A stretch of DNA of 64,000 nucleotides from assembly GCA_036136335.1 (NCBI GenBank), contig JAYZQT010000006.1, forward strand, positions 124,001-188,000. The letters run 5' to 3'. Positions within the stretch are counted from its first letter, which is position 1. Each line of letters opens with the position of its first letter. This document shows positions 18,505-26,701 of the stretch, piece by piece. Position numbers and translations under genes: made by a program. Source of the stretch: JAYZQT01 sp036136335. GTDB lineage: Bacteria > Pseudomonadota > Alphaproteobacteria > MPNO01 > UBA830. The notes beneath the pieces were generated by a model. The model did not search any database. It was not told the origin of the DNA and worked only from the letters and a program-made list of their open reading frames with translations.

Positions 18505-18909
18505 TTGATCCAGGACACCCGCATCCGATACCTAAACGACCAACCACACCGTGACGCCATTTATGTCCTTTACTGGATGCAGGAAGCGCAACGTCCGCGC
18601 AACAACGCGGCTTTGAAAATGGCGATCGACGAAGCAGACCGTTATAAGCTCCCAGTGGTGGTCTGTGACCGGAGCTACATGCCTTCCCAGATTGGCGGAC
18701 GGATGTCGCTTGCCGATAAGACCGACTGTCGAGTCATTCAGGTTGAAACCGAGACGGTTATCCCGGTCGAAGTAACCACAGAAAAACTGGAATATGGCGT
18801 GCGAACAATCAGACCCAAACTTCACCGGGTATGGGACGAATATCTCGTTGCGTTGAAAGAAGATGATCCAAAGATTGATGCGACAACATTGAAAACGGAA
18901 ATGTGCTAA
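18505..18909 (+). pseudogene. class II DNA photolyase remnant, internally deleted and C-terminally truncated
   Basis: An open frame of about 134 codons matching two separated parts of class II CPD photolyase. The first is the N-terminal antenna region, IRYLNDQPHRDAIYVLYWMQ through LPVVVCD. The second is the later part of the same domain, DRSYMP through CRVIQVETETVIPVEV and RTIRPKLHRVWDEYL. Family members are about 450-500 aa; roughly 60 residues between the parts and the whole FAD-binding domain are missing. Repair activity is therefore not expected. TTG 18505 has GGAGGAG upstream; an alternative TTG is at 18466. The frame is still open, so a short expressed domain is possible but unlikely. 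Confidence 0.7.
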
Positions 18910-19092
18910 TTCACAGGTGTAAATCCAAAAAACCCAGGGTCCAAACACCCTGACCCCGGATCAGGCACTAGAATAATGAGCGTAAGGACTGGTTTTCTCT
19001 GACCAATTTTGTGAGACTGGTGTGGATTGCAATGTCCCAGAACATTAGTCATCAGACTTTCGCGTATGACTTGTCTGAACGCACTGTTACCC

Positions 19093-19104
19093 TACTCTAG
19101 AGTA
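19093..19104. promoter_or_regulatory. perfect 12-bp palindrome upstream of LLM gene, candidate MarR operator
   Basis: TACTCTAGAGTA is its own reverse complement. It lies 46 bases upstream of the LLM gene start, in the 240-base gap that heads the LLM-MarR-hydratase-dehalogenase series. A TTGTCT hexamer sits 16 bases before its first half (19071-19076), so a repressor bound here could block a promoter. Binding by the MarR protein encoded at 20277-20711 is an inference. Confidence 0.4.
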
Positions 19105-19149
19105 TAGACTAATAATGGTTATGCGCGTCTTCGGTTCAGGAACAAATTA

Positions 19150-20256
19150 ATGAAACTTGGCTTTTTCACCATGCCCGTCCATCGATTGGACCGGAGTTAC
19201 ACGAAAGTACTGCAGGAAGACCGCGAAGCGATCATTCTGGCAGATAAACTTGGATATACGGAAGCATATGTTGGGGAACACGTGACGGACGCGGCGGAAA
19301 GTATTACCAATTCAATGCTCTTTCAGGCCAGTCTTATTTCTGAAACAAATCAGATAAAGCTCGGAACGGGTACGTCCAACCTGTCACATACGCATCCTGT
19401 CCTCATTGCCGCGCAGGCTGCCATGATGGATCACCTTCTCAAAGGGCGCTTTCTTTTTGGAATAAGCCCCGGGGCCTTAGAATCTGATGCCGAGGCACTG
19501 GGCATCCGCGGCTTTGACCGTAATGAGATGTTTGCGGAATCCATTGGACATATTCTAGATATCTGGAAGGGCGAACCACCCTATGACCTGGAAGGCAAAC
19601 ACTGGAACATTTCCACTCGCGAAACCCTCTTTCCGGAAATAGGCCTTGGCCCAATCGCCAAACCCTATCAGAAACCTCACCCACCAATTTTGGGAACAGT
19701 AGTGGCACCTTTTTCCAAAGGGGTAATAGAAATGGGGAAAAGGGGTTTTCTACCTATTTCCGCCAATTTTCTTCTCGACAAATGGGTCAAGACCCATTGG
19801 GCCAACTACTCGCAGGGATGTGAGGAAGGTGGTCGAATAGCCGATACCAACGACTGGCGGGTCGCTCGATCAGTTTTTGTTCATGAGGATCATCGAACAG
19901 CCCTTAATTACGGAAAATTTGATGAACGCAGTCCCTACCGGTTCTATTACAGCCAACTTTTAACAAAGTTGAAGAAAGCCGGGCGTCATGAGGTCTTCAA
20001 GCCAGAGCGTGACTTCCCAGATGAACAATTAACCCTGGATTACATTCTCGACAGGCTCGTAATTTGCGGCGACACAAATAGCGTGACCGAACAGATACTC
20101 GAATTTCGGGAAATTACGGGCGATTTTGGTACACTGCTGTACGCAGGCAAAGACTGGGAAGATAAAAAACTCGGAATACACTCGATGGAACTGATGGCAG
20201 AAAAAGTCATGCCTGCAGTAAACAACTCCATCGGCCAATCTGAAGCTGCCGAATAA
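19150..20256 (+). CDS. LLM-class flavin-dependent oxidoreductase
   Basis: Luciferase-like monooxygenase of 368 aa with the F420/FMN-type barrel. It begins MKLGFFTMPVHRLDRSY and continues with the YVGEHVTD loop. KLGTGTSNLSHTHPVLIAAQ and GRFLFGISPGALESDAEALG form the phosphate-binding side. The length and long insertion after residue 150 resemble the limonene-monooxygenase/alkanal-type group. A MarR gene follows after 20 bases, then a hydratase-like gene and a reductive-dehalogenase homologue, so a role in breakdown of a xenobiotic or lipid-like compound is possible. No flavin reductase is encoded alongside. Confidence 0.88.
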   Translation: MKLGFFTMPVHRLDRSYTKVLQEDREAIILADKLGYTEAYVGEHVTDAAESITNSMLFQASLISETNQIKLGTGTSNLSHTHPVLIAAQAAMMDHLLKGRFLFGISPGALESDAEALGIRGFDRNEMFAESIGHILDIWKGEPPYDLEGKHWNISTRETLFPEIGLGPIAKPYQKPHPPILGTVVAPFSKGVIEMGKRGFLPISANFLLDKWVKTHWANYSQGCEEGGRIADTNDWRVARSVFVHEDHRTALNYGKFDERSPYRFYYSQLLTKLKKAGRHEVFKPERDFPDEQLTLDYILDRLVICGDTNSVTEQILEFREITGDFGTLLYAGKDWEDKKLGIHSMELMAEKVMPAVNNSIGQSEAAE

Positions 20257-20276
20257 TTTTGTGGGATTTTTAGGGT

Positions 20277-20711
20277 ATGACCATCGCGGATAATACCCCC
20301 CTCTCGCTTGTCCATGTTCTCTCGAATCGCATTGACCGCGCCTTTTATGGCGAGATCGAAACCAGATTTGGAATTACCCTGGCAGAGTGGCGTGTAATGT
20401 TGACGTTAACATCGGAGCCCGGGATCTCCGCAACAGAAATAACCGATCGCTGGGCTATGGAAAAGATGGCGGTCAATCGCGCTGTTCAGCACCTGATTGA
20501 TCAGAAACTCGTCGTGCGTGCCCGTAACGCGAACGACGGACGAAGATACAAGTTGAACCTGACTGACAAGGGCCAGGAGCTCTATGAAAAAATAGCGCCT
20601 TCCGCAAACAGGCGTTATGGAGAACTGATGTCTGTGATTGATAAACGTGAGAGTGAAACACTGATTGCCGCCCTCCGGAAAATCATCGAGCGGGCTGAAG
20701 AACTGAACTGA
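20277..20711 (+). CDS. MarR family transcriptional regulator
   Basis: MarR-type winged-helix protein of 144 aa, a typical full length. It has ITLAEWRVMLTLTSEPGISA, the recognition helix region WAMEKMAVNRAVQHLIDQ, and the wing VRARNANDGRRYKLNLTDKG. Start ATG 20277 lies 20 bases after the LLM stop codon with only a weak ribosome binding site (TTAGGG). Location in the middle of the operon suggests autoregulation of LLM, hydratase and dehalogenase genes, perhaps through the palindrome at 19093-19104. Confidence 0.92.
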   Translation: MTIADNTPLSLVHVLSNRIDRAFYGEIETRFGITLAEWRVMLTLTSEPGISATEITDRWAMEKMAVNRAVQHLIDQKLVVRARNANDGRRYKLNLTDKGQELYEKIAPSANRRYGELMSVIDKRESETLIAALRKIIERAEELN

Positions 20712-20776
20712 CGTTCGCAAGACAAGCTTGTTATAATAACCTCATATGATATTAAATGGGAAAGGGGGGAAGGCTC

Positions 20777-21601
20777 ATGGATGCGCCTGAATACAGTGGC
20801 ATAATTTACGTTGTTGAAGATGGTGTTGCCAAAATCATCTTCAACCTGCCCAAGTATGGCAATGCACTGGACCTGAACGGCGTAAAGGAAACACTAGATG
20901 CACTTTTTCACGCGGAAGCCGACGACAATGTAGGAGCCGTTCTTTTCACGGGCGCCGGCAAGTCCTTTTGTGCTGGCTTCAATCTGAAAGAAATCCCCGA
21001 TATCGGGCAGGGACAGGAAGGCATCAGCACCCATTTTCGCGAACTGGCCATGTGGTGGCACCAAGTCTTTCACATGATTATTCGAATTAAAAAACCTGTA
21101 TTTTCTGCTGTAAACGGTGTCGCAGCCGGTTCCGGCCTCGGCATCACATTGTGTTCTGACATGGCCGTCTGTACGGAAGATGCTAGGTTTCTGTGCGCTT
21201 GGCATTCCATTGGCCTCGCCAACGACGCGACGACAAGCTATTCGCTGGTTAAGATTGTCGGGTTCAGGCGTGCCATGGAACTCATGTACACCAACCGGAT
21301 GTTGGGTGCTGACGAAGCGCTTGAATGGCAGATTGTCAATCGTGTCTATTCGAAGGCCGACTTCAAGGCGAACGCATCCGCCATTGCACGAGACCTGGCA
21401 GCCGGCCCCACCCACCTGCAGGGCATGGCAAAGGAAGGCTTTCACATGGGTTGGAGAAGATCGATCGAAGAAGCGACGGAGTTTGAAATCCAAAACGTAC
21501 GGGAATCAGTCATGCATCCCTATTTCAAGCAGGCCCTGGAAAGGTTTCTGTCGAGAACATCCCGGAGCAATCAGGATATTGTGCGTTTACCACAAGGATG
21601 A
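20777..21601 (+). CDS. enoyl-CoA hydratase/isomerase family protein
   Basis: Crotonase-fold protein of 274 aa. The CoA-binding oxyanion-hole segment is LFTGAGKSFCAGFNL and the second oxyanion segment is NGVAAGSGLGITLCSDMAV. In the catalytic loop, SIGLANDATTSYSL has no Glu at the classical hydratase position. It has Asp where PaaG-type isomerases carry their catalytic Asp, so ring-CoA or double-bond isomerisation fits better than simple hydration. ATG 20777 is preferred to 20756 because GGGGAAGG lies five bases upstream. The dehalogenase homologue begins 6 bases after its stop. Confidence 0.9.
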   Translation: MDAPEYSGIIYVVEDGVAKIIFNLPKYGNALDLNGVKETLDALFHAEADDNVGAVLFTGAGKSFCAGFNLKEIPDIGQGQEGISTHFRELAMWWHQVFHMIIRIKKPVFSAVNGVAAGSGLGITLCSDMAVCTEDARFLCAWHSIGLANDATTSYSLVKIVGFRRAMELMYTNRMLGADEALEWQIVNRVYSKADFKANASAIARDLAAGPTHLQGMAKEGFHMGWRRSIEEATEFEIQNVRESVMHPYFKQALERFLSRTSRSNQDIVRLPQG

Positions 21602-21607
21602 CTATTC

Positions 21608-22969
21608 ATGCTGGGAATATTTTCGAGACGCAACCGACCACTTCACATGGGACGGTTTCAAATGGAGAAAATCAGGCGCGTTGAAAAACCCACGACGCTA
21701 ATTACGGAAAACATAAAACGTCTCCCGAAACGTGCGGGGTTTTTTTTCCGTGCGTTTTTTGGTGATCTCGGGCCCAAAGCAGGCAAGGAAATACGCAGTT
21801 TTATTACCAAAAACCCTCTAAATGCAGCCATGGGTCACGTGCACTGGACACAGGTGCCAATCCACAAAGGTGAACCATACGCCGACCCTGCAGAATTACC
21901 CAACGATCCAAAGAAGATCGCCGAGCACATAAAGGCGCTCTGCTATTTTCTCGATTCAGACATCGTGGGCATTTGCGAATGTCCTGATTGGGCATGGTAC
22001 AGCGAGGATCTGGATGGAAACCCAATTAAACCAAAACACAAATATGCCGTCGTGGTCGTTAACGATCAACGTTGGGAAACGATGGATTCGTCTTCGGGGG
22101 ACGATTGGATTTCCGGGGCACAAAGCTATCGGGCCTACCTTAAAGGCTCCACAACAGCCGTCGTTGTAGCGGACTATATCCGAAGGCTTGGGTACGAAGC
22201 ACAGGCACATTCAAATGCAGACGGCGACGTCATGCAAATTCCACTGATGTTGCTGGCGGGCCTCGGTGAAATGAGCCGAATCGGCGAACTGGTATTAAAT
22301 CCATTTATTGGACCCCGGCACAAAACCGCTGTCATAACTACAAATCTGCCGATGGCGACCGACAAACCGATAGATTTCGGGCTTCAGGATTTTTGCTCGA
22401 AATGCCAGAAATGCGCTCGTGAATGTCCAGCTCAGGCTATCCCGTTCGGCGACAAGGTCCTCTATAACGGATACGAAATCTGGAAGCCCGATGTAGAAAA
22501 ATGTACCAAGTACAGAGTAACCAACGCCAAGGGTTCGTCCTGCGGACGTTGTATGAAGATGTGCCCCTGGAACAAGGAGGGGCTGCTGCAACATCGCCTC
22601 GCAATGTGGGCGGCGATCCGATTACCTTGGTCGCGGCGCATGCTGATTTGGCTTGACGACAAAATGGGCTACGGGATGCGGGGTGCCGTCAACCGCTGGT
22701 GGCTCGATCTAAGCACTGAAAAGAAAAACGGCCGCGCGTTTCAACGAGAGAACGCCAATGCCCGAGATCTGTCGCTTGACCGCGACACCTCCATGGGGAA
22801 CGACAAGATCGCGACCTATCCGGTCGATACTCTGCCCCGCGCCGATCAGAAAAGACCAGTGCCAGTCGATCGAAGATCCGGGCTAAAAGATACCAAGGCC
22901 GCGGAAGAAAAGCTTCGCCAAGCGTTGAAAGATCGCGAGGACGCGGAACTAGCGAGAACAGGGGATTGA
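21608..22969 (+). CDS. reductive dehalogenase family iron-sulfur protein (soluble, probable corrinoid enzyme)
   Basis: Protein of 453 aa resembling the catalytic part of reductive dehalogenases. Midway it has SYRAYLKGSTTAVVVADYIR and LGYEAQAHSNADGDV, then LAGLGEMSRIGELVLNPFIGP. The two-cluster segment is CSKCQKCARECP followed by CGRCMKMCPW, with a further Cys at KCTKYR. No Tat signal and no RdhB anchor gene are visible, which fits the cytoplasmic oxygen-tolerant class (NpRdhA/BhbA) rather than respiratory enzymes. It also lacks the C-terminal reductase fusion of BhbA, so it needs a separate donor. The base-off corrinoid is expected, but I see no DxHxxG motif, as is normal for this family. Dehalogenation itself is unproven. 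Confidence 0.75.
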   Translation: MLGIFSRRNRPLHMGRFQMEKIRRVEKPTTLITENIKRLPKRAGFFFRAFFGDLGPKAGKEIRSFITKNPLNAAMGHVHWTQVPIHKGEPYADPAELPNDPKKIAEHIKALCYFLDSDIVGICECPDWAWYSEDLDGNPIKPKHKYAVVVVNDQRWETMDSSSGDDWISGAQSYRAYLKGSTTAVVVADYIRRLGYEAQAHSNADGDVMQIPLMLLAGLGEMSRIGELVLNPFIGPRHKTAVITTNLPMATDKPIDFGLQDFCSKCQKCARECPAQAIPFGDKVLYNGYEIWKPDVEKCTKYRVTNAKGSSCGRCMKMCPWNKEGLLQHRLAMWAAIRLPWSRRMLIWLDDKMGYGMRGAVNRWWLDLSTEKKNGRAFQRENANARDLSLDRDTSMGNDKIATYPVDTLPRADQKRPVPVDRRSGLKDTKAAEEKLRQALKDREDAELARTGD

Positions 22970-23188
22970 GCCCTTCAGTTCAATTAACCCCGCAGACAAA
23001 TGTGAACATCTTCACAGCCATTGTCCCTTCGGGCCTTATTGGTTCCGGGGTCAGCTTGACACCGACATGGCCGCCGGCAGGCATGGGGCTGACCCGGTCG
23101 GCTCCTGGATTCGGGCAGGTCAGGCTATCCGTGGTCCCACTTTTTTACAATAATCATTTTGAATATCGCTCGCGCTCGAACCTTTGGG

Positions 23189-23956
23189 CTATCTCATGAC
23201 CAGCCCACCATCGACATACAGGGTCTGGCCGGTCATGAACCCACTCCAAGGAGACGCGAGAAATAACACCGGGCCAGTCACGTCGTCCGGTTTCGCGAGC
23301 CGTCCCAGTGGCGTCGCCACTGTGATCAGATCCTTGACGTCTTCGCTGGTATCCTGGCTGGAATCGGTAGGATAGACCAGTCCGGGAGCAACACAGTTCA
23401 CCCGAATTCCAAAGGGTCCTAGTTCTGCTGCCAGTGTGCGACTAAATCCAATCAGCGCCGCCTTGGCGGTAGTGTAGTCGTGATAAGGGACAGTCGGAAG
23501 CGCAACTAGGTCAGTAGCTATATTTACGATCGCCCCGCCACTGCGCTTCCTCATTACCGGCAGGACCGCCCTGCAAAGCCCATGCGTCGATTTCAGCGCG
23601 CCGTCTATCTGGGCTTGATAATCAGTCCAATCAAGTTCCCAAAACATTTTTCGGTCTTCCGGATCAAATTTGTAAGGCCGAAAAGCGTTGTTCACCAGAA
23701 CGTCAATCCTACCGAAAGTTTCCAACACCGCTTCAGTCAGGGCGTCAATCGCACCAACATCAGTGACGTCTGCCTGAAACCCAGCCGCCTCGCCACCGGC
23801 CGCCTCGCAACCGGCAACCGTTGCGGCAGCGGCATCCGCGTTCTGTAAATAATTGACTGCAACAGCGGCTCCTTCCGCAGCGAAGTGCTGCGCAATAGCG
23901 GCACCAATGCCGCGGCTGGCACCCGTGACAAGCACAACTTTATCTTTAAAATCCAT
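23189..23956 (-). CDS. short-chain dehydrogenase/reductase
   Basis: Classical SDR of 255 aa using NAD(P). The cofactor motif is VTGASRGIGAAIAQ, followed by VLVNNAF (usually NNAG) and the active-site YTTAK. Thirteen residues before the Tyr the usual catalytic Ser is Thr. The C-terminus ends GFMTGQTLYVDGG, as in FabG-like reductases. It starts 9 bases after the LuxC-like gene stop and is the last gene of the riboswitch-led operon, so it probably reduces the aldehyde made by LuxC to an alcohol, or a keto group of the same substrate. Confidence 0.9.
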   Translation of the reverse strand: MDFKDKVVLVTGASRGIGAAIAQHFAAEGAAVAVNYLQNADAAAATVAGCEAAGGEAAGFQADVTDVGAIDALTEAVLETFGRIDVLVNNAFRPYKFDPEDRKMFWELDWTDYQAQIDGALKSTHGLCRAVLPVMRKRSGGAIVNIATDLVALPTVPYHDYTTAKAALIGFSRTLAAELGPFGIRVNCVAPGLVYPTDSSQDTSEDVKDLITVATPLGRLAKPDDVTGPVLFLASPWSGFMTGQTLYVDGGLVMR

Positions 23957-23965
23957 ATGTCCGGC

Positions 23966-25420
23966 TCAGTCTGTGTAGGAAGTAAATTCGTCGGCAGCAT
24001 TTGACGCCGACTGCTCAATTTCGGTGATGGTCACGAGATCCAGTAGATTAAACCGGCCATCATGGTGCCAACCGGCCTCAGGAGCCGCCATGTTGCCCAA
24101 CGCACTTATCCGGGTCACTCCCGCCTCCCCAAGAGAGGCTGCAAGAAGGTGCAGTTCTTCAGGCGACGCCGCGATACCCGCAGTCTGAAGAACAGAGTTA
24201 TACGGCGCAATATATGACGTTACCTCGTGAAGGTTGTCCAAGGCTACAACCCTTATCGTCCGGTTAAGACCCGAGGGCGCGAGATCGGTACCTTGATCGT
24301 AATAGGCTATGCTCCAGAGCCCCGCGGTATCCCCAAGGACCTCGCCATGGGAACTTGAAATTGCTTTTAACTCTTCGGTTTGGGTCCATTTAGCCACTTT
24401 GGCCGCTTCAGCAATTGACAAAGTTCTCCGGGGATACCGTTTCTCAAGACAGGTGAGTTCGTGAGCAAGATAGTCCGCGAATTCTCTTGGCGAAATCCGG
24501 CCACCCCGTTCCACAAAGAAAAGATGCGGGGAATAACACCCTTGCTGATCATACTCCGCTACATCACGTGCCGCCCTATGAGCCGTTGGTTGGGCCTTGC
24601 GGGTATCAAGCGCCGCACGAGATATGAGGCCGAAGCTTATCTTGTGACCATATCCCAGAAATCTAGTAGTTATGGGCAACCGGTCTCGAATTTGTTTTAG
24701 AGATTCCGCGCCGCCATAAGCAAGAACGACATCGGCTTGTCTAAATAAAACCTGTTCCCGATCGGTATCGCCGCCCTTCCACCACACAACGGCCAGACAG
24801 TCGGCGATTTCGGGCGCCACCTCCGCTAACGCGTGAGCGAACCAACCCGCAAATAGCGGCTCTACGCTCGACACCTTCCCTATATTGCCAGCTTTAACCA
24901 GTAGGCCACCGACCAGACTCCAGAGTGGCAGACCAGGAACGTTCCCGGCCCAGACATGGGCGAGAAGGTCCGGTCCGAATGCACGTCCAAAGCCGCCTTT
25001 TATCAGTGGTTGGAATGCATCAAGTATTTGCACATTAGTGAAATCCTCAGCAAGAAATTTCGTTAATTCAGGTTTACGAAAGGTTTTCAAAAACCGTGTA
25101 AGACCTAATCTAACCATTTCAGCATCATAACCGGTTACAACCGGTAGCAACTTCTCTGCTTTCATGCGAAAGACGTTCTGTCGATCAAGTAGCCGAGAAA
25201 CGGTTCGATCTATTATGTCAACGATCTCCATGACCGGGCGGTTTTTGAGATGTTCGCGACATGCCAACTGTACCCTTGTAGACAAATCAGTCATTTGTCT
25301 ATCGGTCAAAACAGGCACCAATACCTCGAGAGACGATCCATCAGGTCCGCAATTAAGAATTTTCCATTCAATTTCATCTTCTGAAATTCCCGGCAAATAC
25401 CCAGCATGTTCAGCCACCAC
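23966..25420 (-). CDS. LuxC-like acyl-CoA/acyl-enzyme reductase
   Basis: LuxC-family NADPH-dependent acyl reductase of about 484 aa. The likely catalytic Cys is in DQQGCYSPHLFFVERGG, and the nucleotide-binding side includes AYGGAESL and ISFGLISR. It reduces an acyl-thioester to aldehyde. It lies directly behind a LuxE-like gene, as in bioluminescent lux operons, but luxAB and luxD are absent. GTG 25420 sits just after the LuxE stop and is preferred; an in-frame start at 25507 would force an 86-base overlap. The substrate acid is unknown. TPP-riboswitch control points to something tied to thiamine status. Confidence 0.82.
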   Translation of the reverse strand: MVAEHAGYLPGISEDEIEWKILNCGPDGSSLEVLVPVLTDRQMTDLSTRVQLACREHLKNRPVMEIVDIIDRTVSRLLDRQNVFRMKAEKLLPVVTGYDAEMVRLGLTRFLKTFRKPELTKFLAEDFTNVQILDAFQPLIKGGFGRAFGPDLLAHVWAGNVPGLPLWSLVGGLLVKAGNIGKVSSVEPLFAGWFAHALAEVAPEIADCLAVVWWKGGDTDREQVLFRQADVVLAYGGAESLKQIRDRLPITTRFLGYGHKISFGLISRAALDTRKAQPTAHRAARDVAEYDQQGCYSPHLFFVERGGRISPREFADYLAHELTCLEKRYPRRTLSIAEAAKVAKWTQTEELKAISSSHGEVLGDTAGLWSIAYYDQGTDLAPSGLNRTIRVVALDNLHEVTSYIAPYNSVLQTAGIAASPEELHLLAASLGEAGVTRISALGNMAAPEAGWHHDGRFNLLDLVTITEIEQSASNAADEFTSYTD

Positions 25421-25421
25421 T

Positions 25422-26504
25422 TCAAATCCGGGTGGCGTTGAGGAATTCTTCGACAGCCATTGAACATCCCCTGGCCTCGACGCCGTCAGTTCGCCCAAGA
25501 AATACAAATCCGTCGTCCGTCGCGATACCGGCGTCTTCAGTTAGAATAGTCGAAACGATATTGAAGTGTGCTAGATCGCAGTGCGCCAAAATCCCTACCT
25601 CGCCCCAAGGCATATCCTCACCGGTGAGCGGATCTATCGCCCGGGTACGTATCCAATGCGGTCCTCTTTTGACGGAAGGGCAGACATCGTTGCCCCAGTC
25701 ATAAAACTGGGTGCTCAGTTCGGTCATGCCATACATGTTGATACAAAGGCGGCGCGGGACACCTAGCGAGAACGACAACGACCCATAAAACTCGTCGGGT
25801 TCAATATTACGGGACAACCCCTTGAAACCACCCGTATCAAACAGGCGGCTCCCTGCGGGTAACGCGAAAGAAATGTTTCGTCGGGCCATCTCATCCAATA
25901 CCGGCACAAAGCTATAGCTTGCACCAAGAAGCGCAAACGGCACACCAGTTGTCTGAGCACGCTCAAACTCCTCGAAAAGCATGTCAAAGTTTATCCCATT
26001 TCTTTCATCCATCAGATACTGACTGGAAGAACTTCCAAAGTGCTCAAATGCCAACGCAAGATAGTGGGATAGGGAAGAATTAGGCATAACGTCTTCACTA
26101 GGGTACAGAATCCCCATATTGATCTTTTGCAGGCCCTGCATGACCCACTTTTCAAATGTCTTGAGCATCGACGCGTCATAGACCGAAAGAGTTGAATGAA
26201 AGCTCTTGCCGCGGATTTCATCCTGTGTGGTGCCGCTTGTCATAAAAACCCGCGAGGCGTCTTCGGGTGGACAACAGCTCAAAGTCAGTTCCTTAAAAGC
26301 ATCTATGGGAACCGCAGGAATTTCTTTCCACAATTTGACCGTCCTTGGCGTTCGACCGCGTTTCAGGGCAAATCGGCGAAACGGTTCATTCAATTCAAAC
26401 TGAAATTTGAAAAGATCGAGCGCCAGCCGGTTGAAAGCATCCTCGGTAGCCCCGTCTGCAGCAATAAAGTTGAGGACCTTCTGGACAATCTGATCGTGCT
26501 TCAT
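25422..26504 (-). CDS. LuxE-like acyl-protein synthetase
   Basis: Adenylate-forming enzyme of the LuxE family, 360 aa. LuxE activates a carboxylic acid with ATP and passes the acyl group to its own Cys and then to LuxC. Family motifs seen are PAVPIDAFKELTLSC, FMTSGTTQDEIRGKSFHST, and the adenylation-type NMYGMTELSTQFYDWG. ATG 26504 overlaps the stop codon of a 24-codon leader ORF (ATGA) and has GAAGGGAAG upstream; an in-frame GTG is two codons earlier. This is the first large gene of the TPP-riboswitch transcript, followed by LuxC and an SDR. Confidence 0.82.
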   Translation of the reverse strand: MKHDQIVQKVLNFIAADGATEDAFNRLALDLFKFQFELNEPFRRFALKRGRTPRTVKLWKEIPAVPIDAFKELTLSCCPPEDASRVFMTSGTTQDEIRGKSFHSTLSVYDASMLKTFEKWVMQGLQKINMGILYPSEDVMPNSSLSHYLALAFEHFGSSSSQYLMDERNGINFDMLFEEFERAQTTGVPFALLGASYSFVPVLDEMARRNISFALPAGSRLFDTGGFKGLSRNIEPDEFYGSLSFSLGVPRRLCINMYGMTELSTQFYDWGNDVCPSVKRGPHWIRTRAIDPLTGEDMPWGEVGILAHCDLAHFNIVSTILTEDAGIATDDGFVFLGRTDGVEARGCSMAVEEFLNATRI

Positions 26505-26575
26505 CCGCACTTCCCTTCGGAACAGATGTACAATCGGGTCAAAACATCCGGTTTTTTTGAACTTTTAAAATTCAT
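26501..26575 (-). CDS. 24-aa leader peptide between TPP riboswitch and luxE-like gene
   Basis: A 25-codon frame begins with ATG 26575, three bases after GGGAAGG, and encodes MNFKSSKKPDVLTRLYICSE followed by GKCG. Its TGA overlaps the LuxE ATG. The ribosome binding site lies at the 3' edge of the riboswitch P1 helix, so TPP binding could hide it, and translation of LuxE could depend on coupling from this ORF. No similarity to a known peptide is claimed. It could instead be an accidental frame in a leader. Confidence 0.5.
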   Translation of the reverse strand: MNFKSSKKPDVLTRLYICSEGKCG

Positions 26576-26581
26576 AGCCTT

Positions 26582-26692
26582 CCCTTTCCCTACGCCGGCA
26601 TAACCCGGATCAGGTGCTAAGGGTCGTCACGTTGGCTTCCACTCCGGCGGCCTGGCAACATCTCAGCTTCCTAACGAAGCTCCCCTGGGACC
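26582..26692 (-). promoter_or_regulatory. TPP (THI-box) riboswitch
   Basis: The minus strand carries the conserved thi-box elements in order. AGGGGAGC is at 26686-26679 and GCTGAGAT at about 26667-26660. Next come a P3 arm of about 30 bases, GACCC, and ACCTGATCCGGG at about 26615-26604. The run ends with TTATGCCGGCGTAGGGA, ending near 26587. These match the pyrimidine- and pyrophosphate-sensing cores of TPP aptamers. A promoter lies just upstream, and the leader ORF and LuxE/LuxC/SDR operon just downstream. No terminator hairpin with a U-run follows; control by hiding the ribosome binding site at GGGAAGG is more likely. High TPP would be expected to switch the operon off. Confidence 0.93.
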
Positions 26693-26701
26693 AATGACAT
26701 G

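Noticed and set aside
18935..18952. Hairpin CAGGGT-N6-ACCCTG after the photolyase remnant, followed by a second short inverted repeat
   Set aside because: Stem of only 6 pairs and no U-run after it, so not a convincing rho-independent terminator.
22966..23199. 77-codon plus-strand frame after the reductive-dehalogenase gene
   Set aside because: Low-complexity translation, overlaps the end of the convergent SDR gene, no ribosome binding site. Treated as intergenic.
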